This document shows, in pieces, positions 1-11,874 of a stretch of 64,000 bases of DNA. Position 1 is the stretch's first letter. The number at the start of each line of letters is the position of its first letter. The stretch is from NCBI GenBank assembly GCA_050953425.1, contig JBMNMQ010000001.1, positions 1-64,000 of the forward strand, read 5' to 3'. Under the pieces are notes generated by a model. It was not told the DNA's origin and did no database searches. It saw nothing but the letters and a program-made list of their open reading frames with translations. Source of the stretch: RUG100 sp050953425. Its GTDB lineage: Bacteria > Bacillota > Clostridia > Peptostreptococcales > Anaerovoracaceae. The position numbers were made by a program, and so were the translations under genes.

Positions 1-45
1 TTTGTTCGATTGCCCGAAAACCGCAGTATTACTGGGCTTTAGCGC

Positions 46-1515
46 CTATTTTCCTTCGACCCTTGACATCAAACAGACCGTCTCCACATGGCGGCTGCCG
101 CAGAAATTATCAAACGGCACGATGTCCCGCAGTGCATATCCTCCCGCCGCCAGCTGCCGCAGATCCCGGGCCAGGGTGGCGGGGTCGCAGGACATATAGA
201 TGATGCGCTCCGGCCGCACCTGCAGCACCGCCTGCAGCAGTGCGGGCCGGCATCCCGCGCGGGGCGGGTCGAGAATCGCCGCGTCGGCCTGCCGCGCCGC
301 CCGAAGCAGCGCCGGATCCGCCGCACCGCGGCCGCCCGCCGGCGCCGCAGCTTCTTCCCCGTCCCGGTCCCGCAGCAGCCGCGGCAGCACCTCTTCAGCC
401 GCGCCCTGCAGATACCTGGCGTTGACAATGCCGTTGATCACGGCGTTGCGGTTGGCGTCCCGCACCGCCTGTCCGCCGGCTTCGATGCCTAAAACCACGG
501 CTGCGTCTTCGGCACACCAGAGACCGATGGAACCGGCGCCGCAGTACAGATCCAGCACCGTCTCCTCGCCGGTCAGCGCCGCAAAGTCCTTCACGCAGTC
601 GTACATGCGCACGGTCATGGCCGGGTTGATCTGATAAAAGCTGGCGGGGGAAACCTCGAGATCCAGATTCCCCAGCTGGTCCCGCAGGTGATCCCGGCCG
701 GCCAGAACCGTGTACTCCCGTTCCCCGTCGGCGTTGGCGCCGCCGCTTCCGGCCCTTTCCGCGACAACGCTCTCGAGTGAAAAACCGGCTTTATAGACTG
801 CCTCATCGAGGCGGTAAATCAGCTCCTCCAGCGCGTCCTCCCGCTCCGCTGCGGGCAGTGTCCCCGCACCGTCCGGCGCTGTCTCCGTCCGCAGGATCAC
901 CATGACTTCGCCGGTGCCGAAGGCGGTGCGCACCGTCATGGCGGAGAGGCCGAGATCCTCCGCCGTCAACTCGAATTCCGCCAGGCTGTCCCGCACCGCC
1001 TGCGCCGCCGCGGTCACGGCCGGCGTCTGCTGCGGACAGTACGGGCAGTCGACGACCTCGCGGCTGCCTTGCCGGAGAAAACCGACCGAACGGCCGGCCA
1101 GACGCAGCACCGCCTTATTGCGAAAGCCGGTCGTCTCCGGTGCCGGCACCATCGGCCGCAGCGGCGGATCGGCAAAGCCGCCGAGACGCACCAGTTTGTC
1201 GCGAACCTGCTGCTCCTTCAGCCGGATCTGCCCGGCCGGGGAGAGCGCCGCATACATGCAGCCGCCGCATTCGGCCGCCTGCGGGCAGTCTGGCGTCACC
1301 CGCCAGGGCGACGGTTCGTCGACGGAGATCGTCGTCGCCAGGGCAAAGCGCTTTTTCTTTTTTGTCCAGCGCGCCGTCACGGTATCGCCGTAGAGCGCAC
1401 CGTCGACAAAGACGACCAGATTGCCGACTCTGCCGATTCCCTGGCCCCGTTCACTCATATCGGTAATTTTGATCCTGACCGGTTCGGACTGCCCGGACCC
1501 TGTTTTCTCCGTCAT
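46..1515 (-). CDS. rlmD: 23S rRNA (uracil-5-)-methyltransferase, RlmD/RlmCD family
   Basis: Predicted SAM-dependent enzyme that forms 5-methyluridine in 23S rRNA. A TRAM RNA-binding domain (about residues 10-68) is followed by iron-sulphur cysteines (Cys77, Cys83, Cys86 and a later one in DCPYC), the SAM-binding motif LDLYCGAGSIG near 330, ILDPPRAG, and the catalytic cysteine motif MSCDPATL near 441. The ATG at 1515 is chosen because GGGAG lies 8 bases upstream; an in-frame start 51 bp further upstream has no such site. An Ala/Gly-rich insert before DPPRAG makes it slightly long at 489 aa. It is the most downstream gene of this minus-strand run. The family is clear, but which uracil it modifies cannot be told, so the symbol is tentative. 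Confidence 0.88.
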   Translation of the reverse strand: MTEKTGSGQSEPVRIKITDMSERGQGIGRVGNLVVFVDGALYGDTVTARWTKKKKRFALATTISVDEPSPWRVTPDCPQAAECGGCMYAALSPAGQIRLKEQQVRDKLVRLGGFADPPLRPMVPAPETTGFRNKAVLRLAGRSVGFLRQGSREVVDCPYCPQQTPAVTAAAQAVRDSLAEFELTAEDLGLSAMTVRTAFGTGEVMVILRTETAPDGAGTLPAAEREDALEELIYRLDEAVYKAGFSLESVVAERAGSGGANADGEREYTVLAGRDHLRDQLGNLDLEVSPASFYQINPAMTVRMYDCVKDFAALTGEETVLDLYCGAGSIGLWCAEDAAVVLGIEAGGQAVRDANRNAVINGIVNARYLQGAAEEVLPRLLRDRDGEEAAAPAGGRGAADPALLRAARQADAAILDPPRAGCRPALLQAVLQVRPERIIYMSCDPATLARDLRQLAAGGYALRDIVPFDNFCGSRHVETVCLMSRVEGK

Positions 1516-1652
1516 CGCTTCGTTCTCCCGCTGCCCTGCCTCTTCCGCCGCCGGCCGCCGCGGCACGTTCCGTCTCCGGGGATCCGCCTTTCGTCCTGCC
1601 GGACTGCCGCCCCTCTCTGCGCCATTTCCGGCCGCTTCGTGTGATCCGGCCG

Positions 1653-2069
1653 TTATGCTTCCTCCCGCCGGAGAATTTCATACAGATCCGGCAGGTCGCG
1701 GCGCACGCGGATCGGCTTCAGATTGCGGTCGGTGATCGGGTGCACGCTGGTCGCCTCGACGCAGGTTTCTCCGTTCTCCTCCCGGTCGATCCGATAGGCC
1801 ATGATGATGGTCGCCGCCTTCAGCTTTTTCAGCCAGGTGCGGATCACCAGCACATCGTCGTAGCGCGCCGGATGGCGGTAGTCGATTTCGATGTGGGAGA
1901 CCGGCAGCAGCAGACCCTTCTCTTCGATCCTCTGATAAGAATAGCCGATCTGCCGCAGCCATTCGGTGCGTCCCTTCTCCAGCCAGGTGATATAAGTTCC
2001 GTTGTAGACGATGCCCATCGCATCGGTGTCCGCGTAGAGAACGCGGACCTTGCAGTCTCTTGTTTTCAC
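1653..2069 (-). CDS. acyl-CoA thioesterase, YbgC/4-hydroxybenzoyl-CoA thioesterase hotdog family
   Basis: Small single-domain hotdog thioesterase (about 138 aa) that should hydrolyse an acyl-CoA thioester in the cytoplasm; the substrate is unknown. The N-terminal signature V-YADTDAMGIVYNGTY carries the catalytic Asp of the YbgC/FcbC family and is followed by the helix YITWLEKGRTEWLR. Two GTG codons two codons apart (2075 and 2069) could start it. AGGAGG lies 9 bases before the second and only 3 before the first, so 2069 is preferred. It sits after the pnp terminator, so it may be read from its own promoter or by read-through. A second, unrelated hotdog thioesterase is encoded at 17782-18207. 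Confidence 0.85.
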   Translation of the reverse strand: MKTRDCKVRVLYADTDAMGIVYNGTYITWLEKGRTEWLRQIGYSYQRIEEKGLLLPVSHIEIDYRHPARYDDVLVIRTWLKKLKAATIIMAYRIDREENGETCVEATSVHPITDRNLKPIRVRRDLPDLYEILRREEA

Positions 2070-2115
2070 GCTCACGCTCCTCCTGCTCTCTCTTCCCGCT
2101 GCCGCCGGTCTCGAG

Positions 2116-2145
2116 AAAAGGCGCGCTGTCCGCTGACAGCGCGCC
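2116..2145 (-). terminator. Rho-independent terminator of pnp
   Basis: A perfect 11-bp stem (2120-2130 with 2135-2145) around the loop CGCT is followed on the minus strand by TTTT. It lies about 30 bases after the pnp stop codon. Confidence 0.8.
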
Positions 2146-2177
2146 CGCCCTGTGTTTCGTCGTTATTCTGCAGACGT

Positions 2178-4289
2178 CTAGAGCACGTTGCCGTCGAGGT
2201 CGCTGCGGCGCAGGTTGACGCGGCCCTGGTTGTCGATCTCGACGACCTTGACCGTCACCTCGTCGCCGATGTTCATCACATCCTCGACCTTGTTGACACG
2301 GCCCTTGGCCATCTTGGAGATGTGCAGCAGGCCGTCCTTGCCCGGCAGCAGTTCGATGAATGCGCCGAAGTTCATGATGCGCACCACCTTGCCGGTGTAG
2401 ACATCGCCGACTTCGACCTCCTTGGTCAGCATCTCGATCTCTTTTCTGGCCGCTTCCGCACTCTGCATATCCGGCGAAGCGATGAAGACCTGTCCTTCTT
2501 CGTTGATATCGATCTTGGCGCCGGTCTTCTCGACGATGCCGTTGATCGTCTTGCCGCCCGGGCCGATGATGATGCGGATCTTGTCCGGATCGACCTGCAT
2601 CGTGATGATGCGCGGCGCGTACGGCGACAGCTCCCTGCGCGGCTCCGGCAGCTCATCGAGCATTTCCTTCATGATGTGCATGCGGCCTTCCCTGGCCTGA
2701 CGCAGCGCATCGTGCAGAATGTCGCGGGAGAGTCCGTGGATCTTGATGTCCATCTGAATCGCGGTCACGCCCTCGGCGGTGCCGGCGACCTTGAAGTCCA
2801 TGTCGCCGAGGAAGTCCTCCATCCCCTGAATGTCGGAGAGGATGGCGATCTTGCGCGAACCGTCAGGTTCATCGCGCGAAACGAGACCCATGGCAATGCC
2901 GGCCACCGGGGCCTTGATCGGCACGCCGGCGTCCATCAGAGCCAGTGTCGAGCCGCAGGTGGAAGCCATCGAAGACGAGCCGTTTGAGGAGAGGATGTCC
3001 GAGACCACGCGGATCGCGTAGGGGAATTCCTCCACGCTCGGCAGTACCGGCAGCAGAGCCCGCTCGGCGAGAGCGCCGTGACCGATTTCGCGGCGTCCCG
3101 GGCTGCGGATCGGCCGTGCTTCGCCGACGCAGTAGGGCGGGAAATTATAGTGATGAATGTATCTCTTTTCGGTGATGTCCTGGATGCCGTCGAGACGCTG
3201 GCCTTCGCTGACCATGCCCAGCGTCGCCACCGACATGGCCTGCGTCTGTCCTCTCTTGAAGAGGCCCGAGCCGTGCGCCCGCGGCAGCACGCCGGTGTCG
3301 ATCCAGATCGGCCGGATTTCCTCATATTTGCGGTTGTCGGGACGGATGCCGTCATCGAGGATCAGGCTGCGCACCTGTTCCTTGGTGATGTCGTAGAGCA
3401 CGGAAGCAATGTCCGCTTCCTGTTCGGGATATTCCTCGGCAAAGTGTTCCTGCGTTTCCACTTCGACCGCGTCCATGTTGTCGAGGCGCTCCTGCTTTTC
3501 CACCGTCTGCACCGCTTCGCGCATTCTGCCCTCGGCATAGTCGCGCACCGCCGCTTCCAGATCTTCGGGCACCTTCGCCAGTTCGACTTCCATCTTCGGC
3601 TTGCCGACTTCGGCGACGATCTCCTCGATGAAGGCGACGATCTTCTTGATTTCTTCATGACCGAAGAGAATCGCGTCGAGGATGGTCTCTTCGGGGACAA
3701 TTTTGGCGCCGGCTTCCACCATCATGATGGCATCCTTGGTACCGGCCACGGTGAGATCGAGCAGGCTCTCCTCACGCTGCGCCTGGGTCGGATTGATGAC
3801 AAATTCTCCGTCCACCAGACCGACTTTGACCGAACCGGTCGGTCCGTCCCAGGGAATATCGGAAATGGCCAGGGCCACCGACGAACCGATCATCGCCGCA
3901 ATTTCCGACGGCGCATCGTAATCGATGCTCATCACCGTCGCGACGATCTGGACGTCGTTGTAAAAGCCCTTGGGGAACAGCGGCCGCAGCGGCCGGTCCA
4001 TCAGACGGGAAAAGAGCACCGCCATTTCACTGGGGCGTCCCTCTCTCTTGATATAGCCGCCGGGGATCTTGCCCGCGGCGTACATTCTCTCCTCGTAATT
4101 GCAGCTGAGGGGGAAGAAATCCACGTCCGGACGCGGTTCCTTGCTGGCGACGGCAGTCACGGAAACGACCGTGTCTCCGTAGCGCACCATCACCTGACCG
4201 TTGGCCTGTTCGCAGACCTTGCCGATTTCCAGTTCCAGCAGTCTGCCTCCCAGTGCCATGCGATATGTTTTGTAATCTTCATACTTCAT
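2178..4289 (-). CDS. pnp: polyribonucleotide nucleotidyltransferase (PNPase)
   Basis: 3'-5' phosphorolytic exoribonuclease acting in mRNA decay. The 703-aa protein shows the full family order: a first RNase PH domain (about 10-145), an alpha-helical linker, a second RNase PH domain (about 310-545) with the conserved GRREIGHGALAERAL block, a KH domain (about 550-610, IIGPGGKTINGI) and a C-terminal S1 domain (about 620-690, GDVYTGKVVRIMNFGAFIE). Length matches the family. AGGAGG stands 9 bases before the ATG at 4289, which is preferred to an in-frame TTG two codons upstream. It follows rpsO, the conserved rpsO-pnp pair, with a terminator between the two, so some pnp expression needs read-through or a promoter I could not identify. 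Confidence 0.97.
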   Translation of the reverse strand: MKYEDYKTYRMALGGRLLELEIGKVCEQANGQVMVRYGDTVVSVTAVASKEPRPDVDFFPLSCNYEERMYAAGKIPGGYIKREGRPSEMAVLFSRLMDRPLRPLFPKGFYNDVQIVATVMSIDYDAPSEIAAMIGSSVALAISDIPWDGPTGSVKVGLVDGEFVINPTQAQREESLLDLTVAGTKDAIMMVEAGAKIVPEETILDAILFGHEEIKKIVAFIEEIVAEVGKPKMEVELAKVPEDLEAAVRDYAEGRMREAVQTVEKQERLDNMDAVEVETQEHFAEEYPEQEADIASVLYDITKEQVRSLILDDGIRPDNRKYEEIRPIWIDTGVLPRAHGSGLFKRGQTQAMSVATLGMVSEGQRLDGIQDITEKRYIHHYNFPPYCVGEARPIRSPGRREIGHGALAERALLPVLPSVEEFPYAIRVVSDILSSNGSSSMASTCGSTLALMDAGVPIKAPVAGIAMGLVSRDEPDGSRKIAILSDIQGMEDFLGDMDFKVAGTAEGVTAIQMDIKIHGLSRDILHDALRQAREGRMHIMKEMLDELPEPRRELSPYAPRIITMQVDPDKIRIIIGPGGKTINGIVEKTGAKIDINEEGQVFIASPDMQSAEAARKEIEMLTKEVEVGDVYTGKVVRIMNFGAFIELLPGKDGLLHISKMAKGRVNKVEDVMNIGDEVTVKVVEIDNQGRVNLRRSDLDGNVL

Positions 4290-4397
4290 TAACAACTACC
4301 TCCTGTTAATGCTCCTTCCATTCGTGCGCCGCGCGCACATCCGTTCTATAACAACCCTGCGGCAGCCTGCCGCCGCGCCGGGAACCTGTTATCCGGA

Positions 4398-4428
4398 CAA
4401 GAAAAGCGAAGCATCACGCTCCGCTCTT
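4398..4428 (-). terminator. terminator after rpsO
   Basis: An 11-bp stem (4402-4412 with 4418-4428, two G-U pairs) with loop ATCAC runs into TTTTC TTGTCC on the minus strand. It begins 12 bases after the rpsO stop and probably sets the rpsO:pnp expression ratio. Confidence 0.7.
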
Positions 4429-4440
4429 CGTCAATGTCAC

Positions 4441-4707
4441 TTATTTCCTCAGCCCTAAACGAGCTACCAGATTTCTGTATCCCTCCAGATCCTTATCCCG
4501 CAGATAGTTGAGGAGGTTTCTTCTCTGTCCGACCATCTTCAGCAGACCGCGTCTGGAGTGATGGTCCTTCTTGTGCACTTTGAGGTGCTCGTTGAGATCG
4601 TTGATCCGGTAGGTGAGAATGGCGATCTGCACCTCCGGCGAACCGGTATCTCCTTCCTTGCGCTGATATTCCTTGACGATTTCCGCCTTTTTTGCCTGAT
4701 CAATCAT
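4441..4707 (-). CDS. rpsO: 30S ribosomal protein S15
   Basis: Primary 16S rRNA-binding protein that nucleates the central domain of the 30S subunit. The 88-aa length and the blocks GDTGSPEVQIAILTYRIN, LKVHKKDHHSRRGL and RNLLNYLRDKD are typical of S15. AAAGGAG precedes the ATG by a good distance. It lies between ribF and pnp, as in most Bacillota, and has a likely promoter of its own at 4804-4832. S15 commonly represses its own mRNA through its leader; the roughly 90-base leader here leaves room for that, but I did not resolve the fold. Confidence 0.97.
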   Translation of the reverse strand: MIDQAKKAEIVKEYQRKEGDTGSPEVQIAILTYRINDLNEHLKVHKKDHHSRRGLLKMVGQRRNLLNYLRDKDLEGYRNLVARLGLRK

Positions 4708-4803
4708 GTTGTTCTCCTTTGATTTTCATACACCTTATTCTGCGTCCCCGTCGGAGTGGTCCTGAAACGAAGGATAAGGCAATTGCAACACTAACAATTA
4801 GTA

Positions 4804-4832
4804 ATCCTACCACGGGGCGCGGGCAATTGCAA
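4804..4832 (-). promoter_or_regulatory. promoter for rpsO (-35 TTGCAA, -10 TAGGAT)
   Basis: On the minus strand TTGCAA (4827-4832) and TAGGAT (4804-4809) are separated by exactly 17 bases. It is in the 336-bp gap between ribF and rpsO, in an AT-richer patch. I see nothing else definite in that gap. Confidence 0.55.
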
Positions 4833-5043
4833 GACTTTTCCGCAGTTCCCGGTCTGCCCGCAGGTTGCAGCGTTCATTGTCGCACCTTCGCTTAAATGGC
4901 AAGTCTATTTGCCGCACTATGAGATCCGGATTGCAGCAGTTCCCGGACTGCAGGAACGGTCCGGCCTGTCCCGCGCCTTTCGTTTCCGCAGTTTCCTGTT
5001 CGATCTGCGCCGTGCCTGCAGCTCCGCGCTTCCGTCCGCGGCT

Positions 5044-6000
5044 TCAGCTGCCGAGCAGATCCGCCAGCCCGTCCGGATGCTCGCGGTGATAGGAGCGGGC
5101 GTGGATGCAGTCCTCGGTGATCTGCCGCGACAGCGCCTCGACGCTGTCGAATTTCTGCTCGGAGCGCATCTTGCGCAGGAACTCGACGCGGATCATCTTG
5201 CCGTAGAGTTCGCGGTCAAAGTTGAAGATGTGCGTTTCGACGTTCTTGCGGTACTCGCCGATGGTCGGCTTGACGCCGACATTGGTGATGCTCGGGTAGC
5301 GGCGGCCGTTGTAGATGCAGTAGGTCACGTAGACGCCGTTGGGCGGCGTGATCATGGTTTCGTCGATCGCCAGGTTGGAGGTCGGGAAGCCGAGTTTGCG
5401 GCCGAGCCGGTTGCCGACCACGACCTCGCCGCCGATGCTGTAGCAGCGGCCCAGATAGCGGGCGCAGCGGTCGACCTCGCCGGCGCCGATCAGTTCGCGG
5501 ATCAGCGTCGAGCTGACGATGTGATCGTCGAGACGGTACGGCGCCAGCACATGCAGGCTGAAGCCGCGCTCGAGACTCATCTGCAGCAGCAGCTGCACGT
5601 CGCCGGCCGCGCCGCGGCCGAAGTGATAGTTGAAGCCGCAGAAGACTTCCTCCATGTGCAGCTTGTTGATCAGCAGCCGCTCGACGTAGTCGCGCGGCGT
5701 CATTTCCCGGATCCGCTGATCGAAGGGGATCGAAAAGACGTCGTCGATGCCCAGCTCCTCGAAGATGCGCATCTTGTCCTCCTGGTAGAGGATGTTCTTG
5801 ACCGGCCCGCCGGGATCCATCATGTTGCGCGGATGGTTGGAGAAAGTGAAGACCGCGCTGCGCAGCCCGGCGATGGCGCCGCAGCTGACGGTGCGCTTGA
5901 GGATTTCCTGGTGTCCCCGGTGCACGCCGTCGAAATTGCCGACCGCGACGATCGTCGGTTCGATGTCACGGATTTCTTCCAATGTCTGAAATATTCTCAT
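5044..6000 (-). CDS. ribF: bifunctional riboflavin kinase / FAD synthetase
   Basis: Makes FMN from riboflavin and then FAD. The N-terminal nucleotidyltransferase domain (about 1-180) has VAVGNFDGVHRGHQ and the YVERLLINKLHMEEVFCGFNYHFG block; the C-terminal flavokinase domain (about 185-310) has GNRLGRKLGFPTSNL, PPNGVYVTYCI and SITNVGVKPT. At 318 aa it is full length. It lies between truB and rpsO, the usual position in Clostridia, in the same orientation. Confidence 0.95.
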   Translation of the reverse strand: MRIFQTLEEIRDIEPTIVAVGNFDGVHRGHQEILKRTVSCGAIAGLRSAVFTFSNHPRNMMDPGGPVKNILYQEDKMRIFEELGIDDVFSIPFDQRIREMTPRDYVERLLINKLHMEEVFCGFNYHFGRGAAGDVQLLLQMSLERGFSLHVLAPYRLDDHIVSSTLIRELIGAGEVDRCARYLGRCYSIGGEVVVGNRLGRKLGFPTSNLAIDETMITPPNGVYVTYCIYNGRRYPSITNVGVKPTIGEYRKNVETHIFNFDRELYGKMIRVEFLRKMRSEQKFDSVEALSRQITEDCIHARSYHREHPDGLADLLGS

Positions 6001-6068
6001 CTGCTGTCTCCTTCACTGTCTGCGCAGCTCGTTCGCTCCGCTGCCCTCCTTTGCCGTGCCGCCCGGTT

Positions 6069-6977
6069 TCAGCGTGCTGCAAAGACCTTGTGCGCCTGCA
6101 GTCGCCCGCGGGCGTCGAGGTCGCCGACGCCGAGAAACGCATCCCCGCTGTAGACGCGGCAGCGCCGCGGAGCCGGTTCGTCTCCGGATCGCGCCGCGGT
6201 TCCGATACCGGTCAGCGGCTGCCCGCAGCAGAAGGCGCGGGCCTGCTCCGCTGTCAGGTCGAGGCGGGCGAACGCCTGCAGCGGCTCATCGAGCGGCCGC
6301 AGCAGAGCGGCAATCTGTGCCGCCGGCATCTCGCGCAGCTGCTCGAGGTCGACGGCATCTTCAATCCGCCAGCAGCCGCTGGCCGTGCGCTGCAGTGCCG
6401 CCATCGTGCCGCCGCAGCCGAGCGCCGCGCCGGCATCGCGGCAGATGGAGCGCAGATAGGTGCCGCGCGAGCAGGTCACGCGGAAGTCGACGGTCGCTTC
6501 CGCCCCCGCCAGATGCACCGCACGCACCGTCAGTTCGTAAATCTTCACCCGCCGCGGCGGAACCTCGACCTGCTGTCCGGCGCGGGCATACTGGTAGAGG
6601 CGGCGGCCGTTCACCCGGCGCGCCGAATAGAGCGGCGGCCGCTGGTCGATTTCTCCCTGCTGGGCGGCCAGTGCCTCGCGCACCGTCTCTTCGGTCAGGT
6701 CCGCCGTCGAAGATACGGACAGCGTCTCGCCCCAGATGTCGCAGGTGTCGGTGGTGCGGCCCAGCAGCAGACGGCAGTCGTACTGCTTTTTATCGTCGTC
6801 GAGGTATTCGATGATGCGCGTGGCGCTGCCGACGCAGACCGGCAGTACGCCGGTCGCCATCGGATCCAGCGTACCGGTATGGCCGACGCGCTTGACGCCG
6901 GTCTGCCGGCGGATGATGGCGACGACATCGTGTGATGTAAACCGCTGCGGTTTGTTGATATTGAGAATGCCCTGCAA
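6069..6977 (-). CDS. truB: tRNA pseudouridine-55 synthase
   Basis: Isomerises U55 in the T-loop of tRNAs. The catalytic aspartate motif HTGTLDPMATGVL is near residue 38, followed by the family blocks YDCRLLLGRTTDTCDIWGE, QRPPLYSARRVNGRRLY and CSRGTYLRSICRDAG. The start chosen is a TTG at 6977 giving LQGILNINKP, because GAGG sits 7 bases upstream and homologues begin with this kind of sequence. Longer in-frame starts add an Arg-rich stretch unlike the family. It follows nrnA and precedes ribF. Confidence 0.94.
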   Translation of the reverse strand: MQGILNINKPQRFTSHDVVAIIRRQTGVKRVGHTGTLDPMATGVLPVCVGSATRIIEYLDDDKKQYDCRLLLGRTTDTCDIWGETLSVSSTADLTEETVREALAAQQGEIDQRPPLYSARRVNGRRLYQYARAGQQVEVPPRRVKIYELTVRAVHLAGAEATVDFRVTCSRGTYLRSICRDAGAALGCGGTMAALQRTASGCWRIEDAVDLEQLREMPAAQIAALLRPLDEPLQAFARLDLTAEQARAFCCGQPLTGIGTAARSGDEPAPRRCRVYSGDAFLGVGDLDARGRLQAHKVFAAR

Positions 6978-7091
6978 TGCCCTTCCTCTCTCTGCCTGCC
7001 GCGCTCTGCACGGACGCACAGCCGCTCGCCCGCTGCCGCGCATCCGTCGGGATGCATCGCGGTGCAGGCGCTGCGATGCGGCCGCGGCCGC

Positions 7092-8108
7092 TTAGTCGCC
7101 GTCCTCCGGCGCTCCGGCCAGCGCCTCTTCGACCTCTCTGCCGAGCAGGCTGCGCACCGCCGCCAGATTGTCGTGCAGCGTGCAGCCGGCGGCCTTGACG
7201 TGACCGCCGCCGCCGTGCCGGCAGGCGATGGCGGCAACGTCGCCGTGGGTCTTGGCCCGCATCGCAGCTTTGATGCATTCGGCGTCCACTTCCTTGAGCA
7301 GCACCGCGATCTGCACGCCGCGCAGGCTGCGCATGCGCTCGACCAGACCGTCGGTGTCCTCCATCCGCGCGCCGCAGCGCTGCAGCATCTCCCGCGTCAC
7401 CGCCGCGATCGCCGCCCGGCCGTCAGCGATCAGCTCCAGCTCGGCGAAGACCGCCGCCTCGAGCCGCAGCTTTGCCAGCGGAATGCTCTCGTACAGCTGC
7501 ACACAGATGGCGTTGACGTCGATGCCGCAGTCCATCAGCGCCACGGTGATTTCGTGGCTGCGGCTGGTGGTGTTGGAATAGGTAAAATTGCCGGTGTCGG
7601 TGGCAATGGCCGCAAAAAGACATCCGGCCGTCGTGCGGTCCAGAGGCAGACCGCCGGCGGTCAGAAGATCATAGACAATCTCGCCGGTGGCCGCGGCGGC
7701 GGGATCGATATAGTTGAGATCGGCGATACCGGCCGAAGTCGGGTGGTGATCCAGACAGACGGAACGCCGGCCGGCGCGGTAGAGCTCCTGCCGTGCGGGA
7801 AAGCGGCTCTCCTCGCCGCAGTCGATGCAGAGGGAGAGATCGGCGCCGTGCGGAAACCGTTTTGCGGCTTCTTCGACCCTGAGACAGGTGCCGTGCGCCA
7901 GAAAAGCCAGGTTGGCGGCGATCTGATCCTCGATCACGACCCAGCTCTCATGCCCCGCGGCCCGCAGGCTGAGACAGAGGGCAGCGGCGCTGCCGATCGC
8001 ATCGCCGTCCATGAGGATATGCGGAAAGAGCAGGATGCTGCCCGCTTCCCGCAGTGCGGCCGCAATATCGGCCATGCTGTCATTCTTCTTCACTGCTGCT
8101 TTCGTCAC
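7092..8108 (-). CDS. nrnA: DHH/DHHA1 phosphoesterase, NrnA-type oligoribonuclease / pAp phosphatase
   Basis: Predicted nanoRNase that degrades 2-5-mer RNAs and may dephosphorylate pAp. It has the DHH family metal-binding motifs: DGDAIGS near the N-terminus, LCIDCGEE, the DHH triad itself in CLDHHPT, and TDTGNF. The C-terminal DHHA1 domain has the substrate-binding GGGGHVKAAGC. The start is uncertain: GTG at 8108 has GGA nearby and overlaps the end of rbfA, while ATG at 8075 lies just past the rbfA stop but has a weak binding site. The order rbfA-nrnA-truB is conserved in Bacillota. Confidence 0.9.
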   Translation of the reverse strand: MTKAAVKKNDSMADIAAALREAGSILLFPHILMDGDAIGSAAALCLSLRAAGHESWVVIEDQIAANLAFLAHGTCLRVEEAAKRFPHGADLSLCIDCGEESRFPARQELYRAGRRSVCLDHHPTSAGIADLNYIDPAAAATGEIVYDLLTAGGLPLDRTTAGCLFAAIATDTGNFTYSNTTSRSHEITVALMDCGIDVNAICVQLYESIPLAKLRLEAAVFAELELIADGRAAIAAVTREMLQRCGARMEDTDGLVERMRSLRGVQIAVLLKEVDAECIKAAMRAKTHGDVAAIACRHGGGGHVKAAGCTLHDNLAAVRSLLGREVEEALAGAPEDGD

Positions 8109-8496
8109 TGCTCTTTTCCTTCGCCTCATCTTCCTGTCTGACCCGCTCGAGCAGCTCGTCGATATGACGGCCGTAAGCGAGCGAGGTATCCAGTTTGAAC
8201 GTCAGTTCGGGAACGTGCCGCAGCTTGATTTCCCGGCCGATGCGGCGGCGAATGACGCCGCGGCAGCGGTCCATGGCGGTCATCACTTCCTGCTCCGCAG
8301 CCGCCTGCTCGCTGTCGCTGTCGGTGAAGACGGAAAGATACGCCGTCGCATAGCTGTTGTCCGCCGACACGTCGACGCCGGTCACACTGATCATGCGATC
8401 CGCCAGACGGGGATCCTTGAGCTCCCGCAGCAGCATCTCACTGATGATCTTGCGAATTTCTTCGCCCAGTCTCCCCTGTCGGTAACCTTTGCCCAT
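8080..8496 (-). CDS. rbfA: 30S ribosome-binding factor A
   Basis: Assembly factor that binds immature 30S subunits for 16S rRNA processing. It has the KH-like RbfA fold: RQGRLGEEIRKIISEMLLRE, ISVTGVDVSADNSYATAYLS and the C-terminal HVPELTFKLDTSL. About 115 residues are typical; the last 20 or so form an acidic Ser/Glu tail. It is directly downstream of infB and its 3' end overlaps the likely start of nrnA. Confidence 0.95.
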   Translation of the reverse strand: MGKGYRQGRLGEEIRKIISEMLLRELKDPRLADRMISVTGVDVSADNSYATAYLSVFTDSDSEQAAAEQEVMTAMDRCRGVIRRRIGREIKLRHVPELTFKLDTSLAYGRHIDELLERVRQEDEAKEKSSDESSSEEE

Positions 8497-8545
8497 AGCT
8501 GTTCCCTTTCTTTCTGCCGCGTCCCCGTGCCGCGCGCCGTGCGTC

Positions 8546-11238
<2,693 letters not shown>

Positions 11239-11242
<4 letters not shown>

Positions 11243-11577
11243 TCAAACGCCTCCTTGTCACTCATTCGTTCCGTATCGATTTCCCGGATGATCATTGCCG
11301 CAAAGTTTTCGTCCGTAATGCCGAATACCATTCTCCCGGAGGTACCCGTCATGCGGGACAAGTGATCGGAACACCCGTAAACTCGAAACGGAATGTCTCT
11401 CGCCTCAGCCAGCCGTTCCATTTTCTCCCGGCTTCCGGCCGCACAGTCCTCGGCTGCGATCAGCAGCCTGAGTCTGCCCCGGTCAGCCAGGATCCTGCAG
11501 ATCCCGGTGCCGGCCGCCAGATTGCCGGATTTCTTCGCGAATCCAAGATAACTATCTATTTTCTTCTTTTTCTGCAT
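11239..11577 (-). CDS. L7Ae/L30e-type ribosomal-like protein (YlxQ family)
   Basis: Small RNA-binding protein of the L7Ae/L30e/S12e/Gadd45 fold, about 112 aa. It carries the family features IDSYLGFAKKSGNLAAGTG and RLRLLIAAEDCAAGSREKM, a kink-turn-binding type helix and strand. The ATG at 11577 is used because longer in-frame extensions read into the ylxR gene and are not conserved-looking. It overlaps ylxR by 26 bp and infB by 3 bp. Its precise partner in the nusA-infB operon is not known. Confidence 0.88.
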
Positions 11578-11842
11578 ATTCTTCCAGTTGTGCATAGAGG
11601 GCCTGCACCTGCTCCGCGCTGAGCTCGGCCCGCAGGCTCCGTGCCAGCGCACCGCGCCGGCGCGCCTTCGCGACGCAGTCGGCGCTGCGGCAGAGATAGA
11701 CGCCGCGCCCCCGCGCCCTGCCTTCCGGGTCAAGCCGCAGTTCTCCCTCGTAATACGCGATGCGGAGCAGTTCCTTTTTCGGCTTCGATTCCATGCAGCC
11801 GATGCAGCGGCGCATCGGAACCTTTTTTCTGCTGTTCTTCAC
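11552..11842 (-). CDS. ylxR: YlxR-family RNA-binding protein
   Basis: DUF448/YlxR protein of 96 aa, encoded between nusA and the L7Ae-like gene as in nearly all Bacillota. The signature PMRRCIGCMESKPKKELLRI at the N-terminus and GRGVYLCRSADCVAKA are present. Family members have been described as nucleic-acid-binding proteins; the exact role is unsettled. Confidence 0.92.
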   Translation of the reverse strand: MKNSRKKVPMRRCIGCMESKPKKELLRIAYYEGELRLDPEGRARGRGVYLCRSADCVAKARRRGALARSLRAELSAEQVQALYAQLEEYAEKEENR

Positions 11843-11874
11843 AACGCCCTGATCTCCTCTTTATCTCCCCGTCA

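Noticed and set aside
1..45. Imperfect hairpin with T-rich end after rlmD
   Set aside because: The stem has several mismatches and lies at the window edge, so it cannot be called a terminator with confidence.
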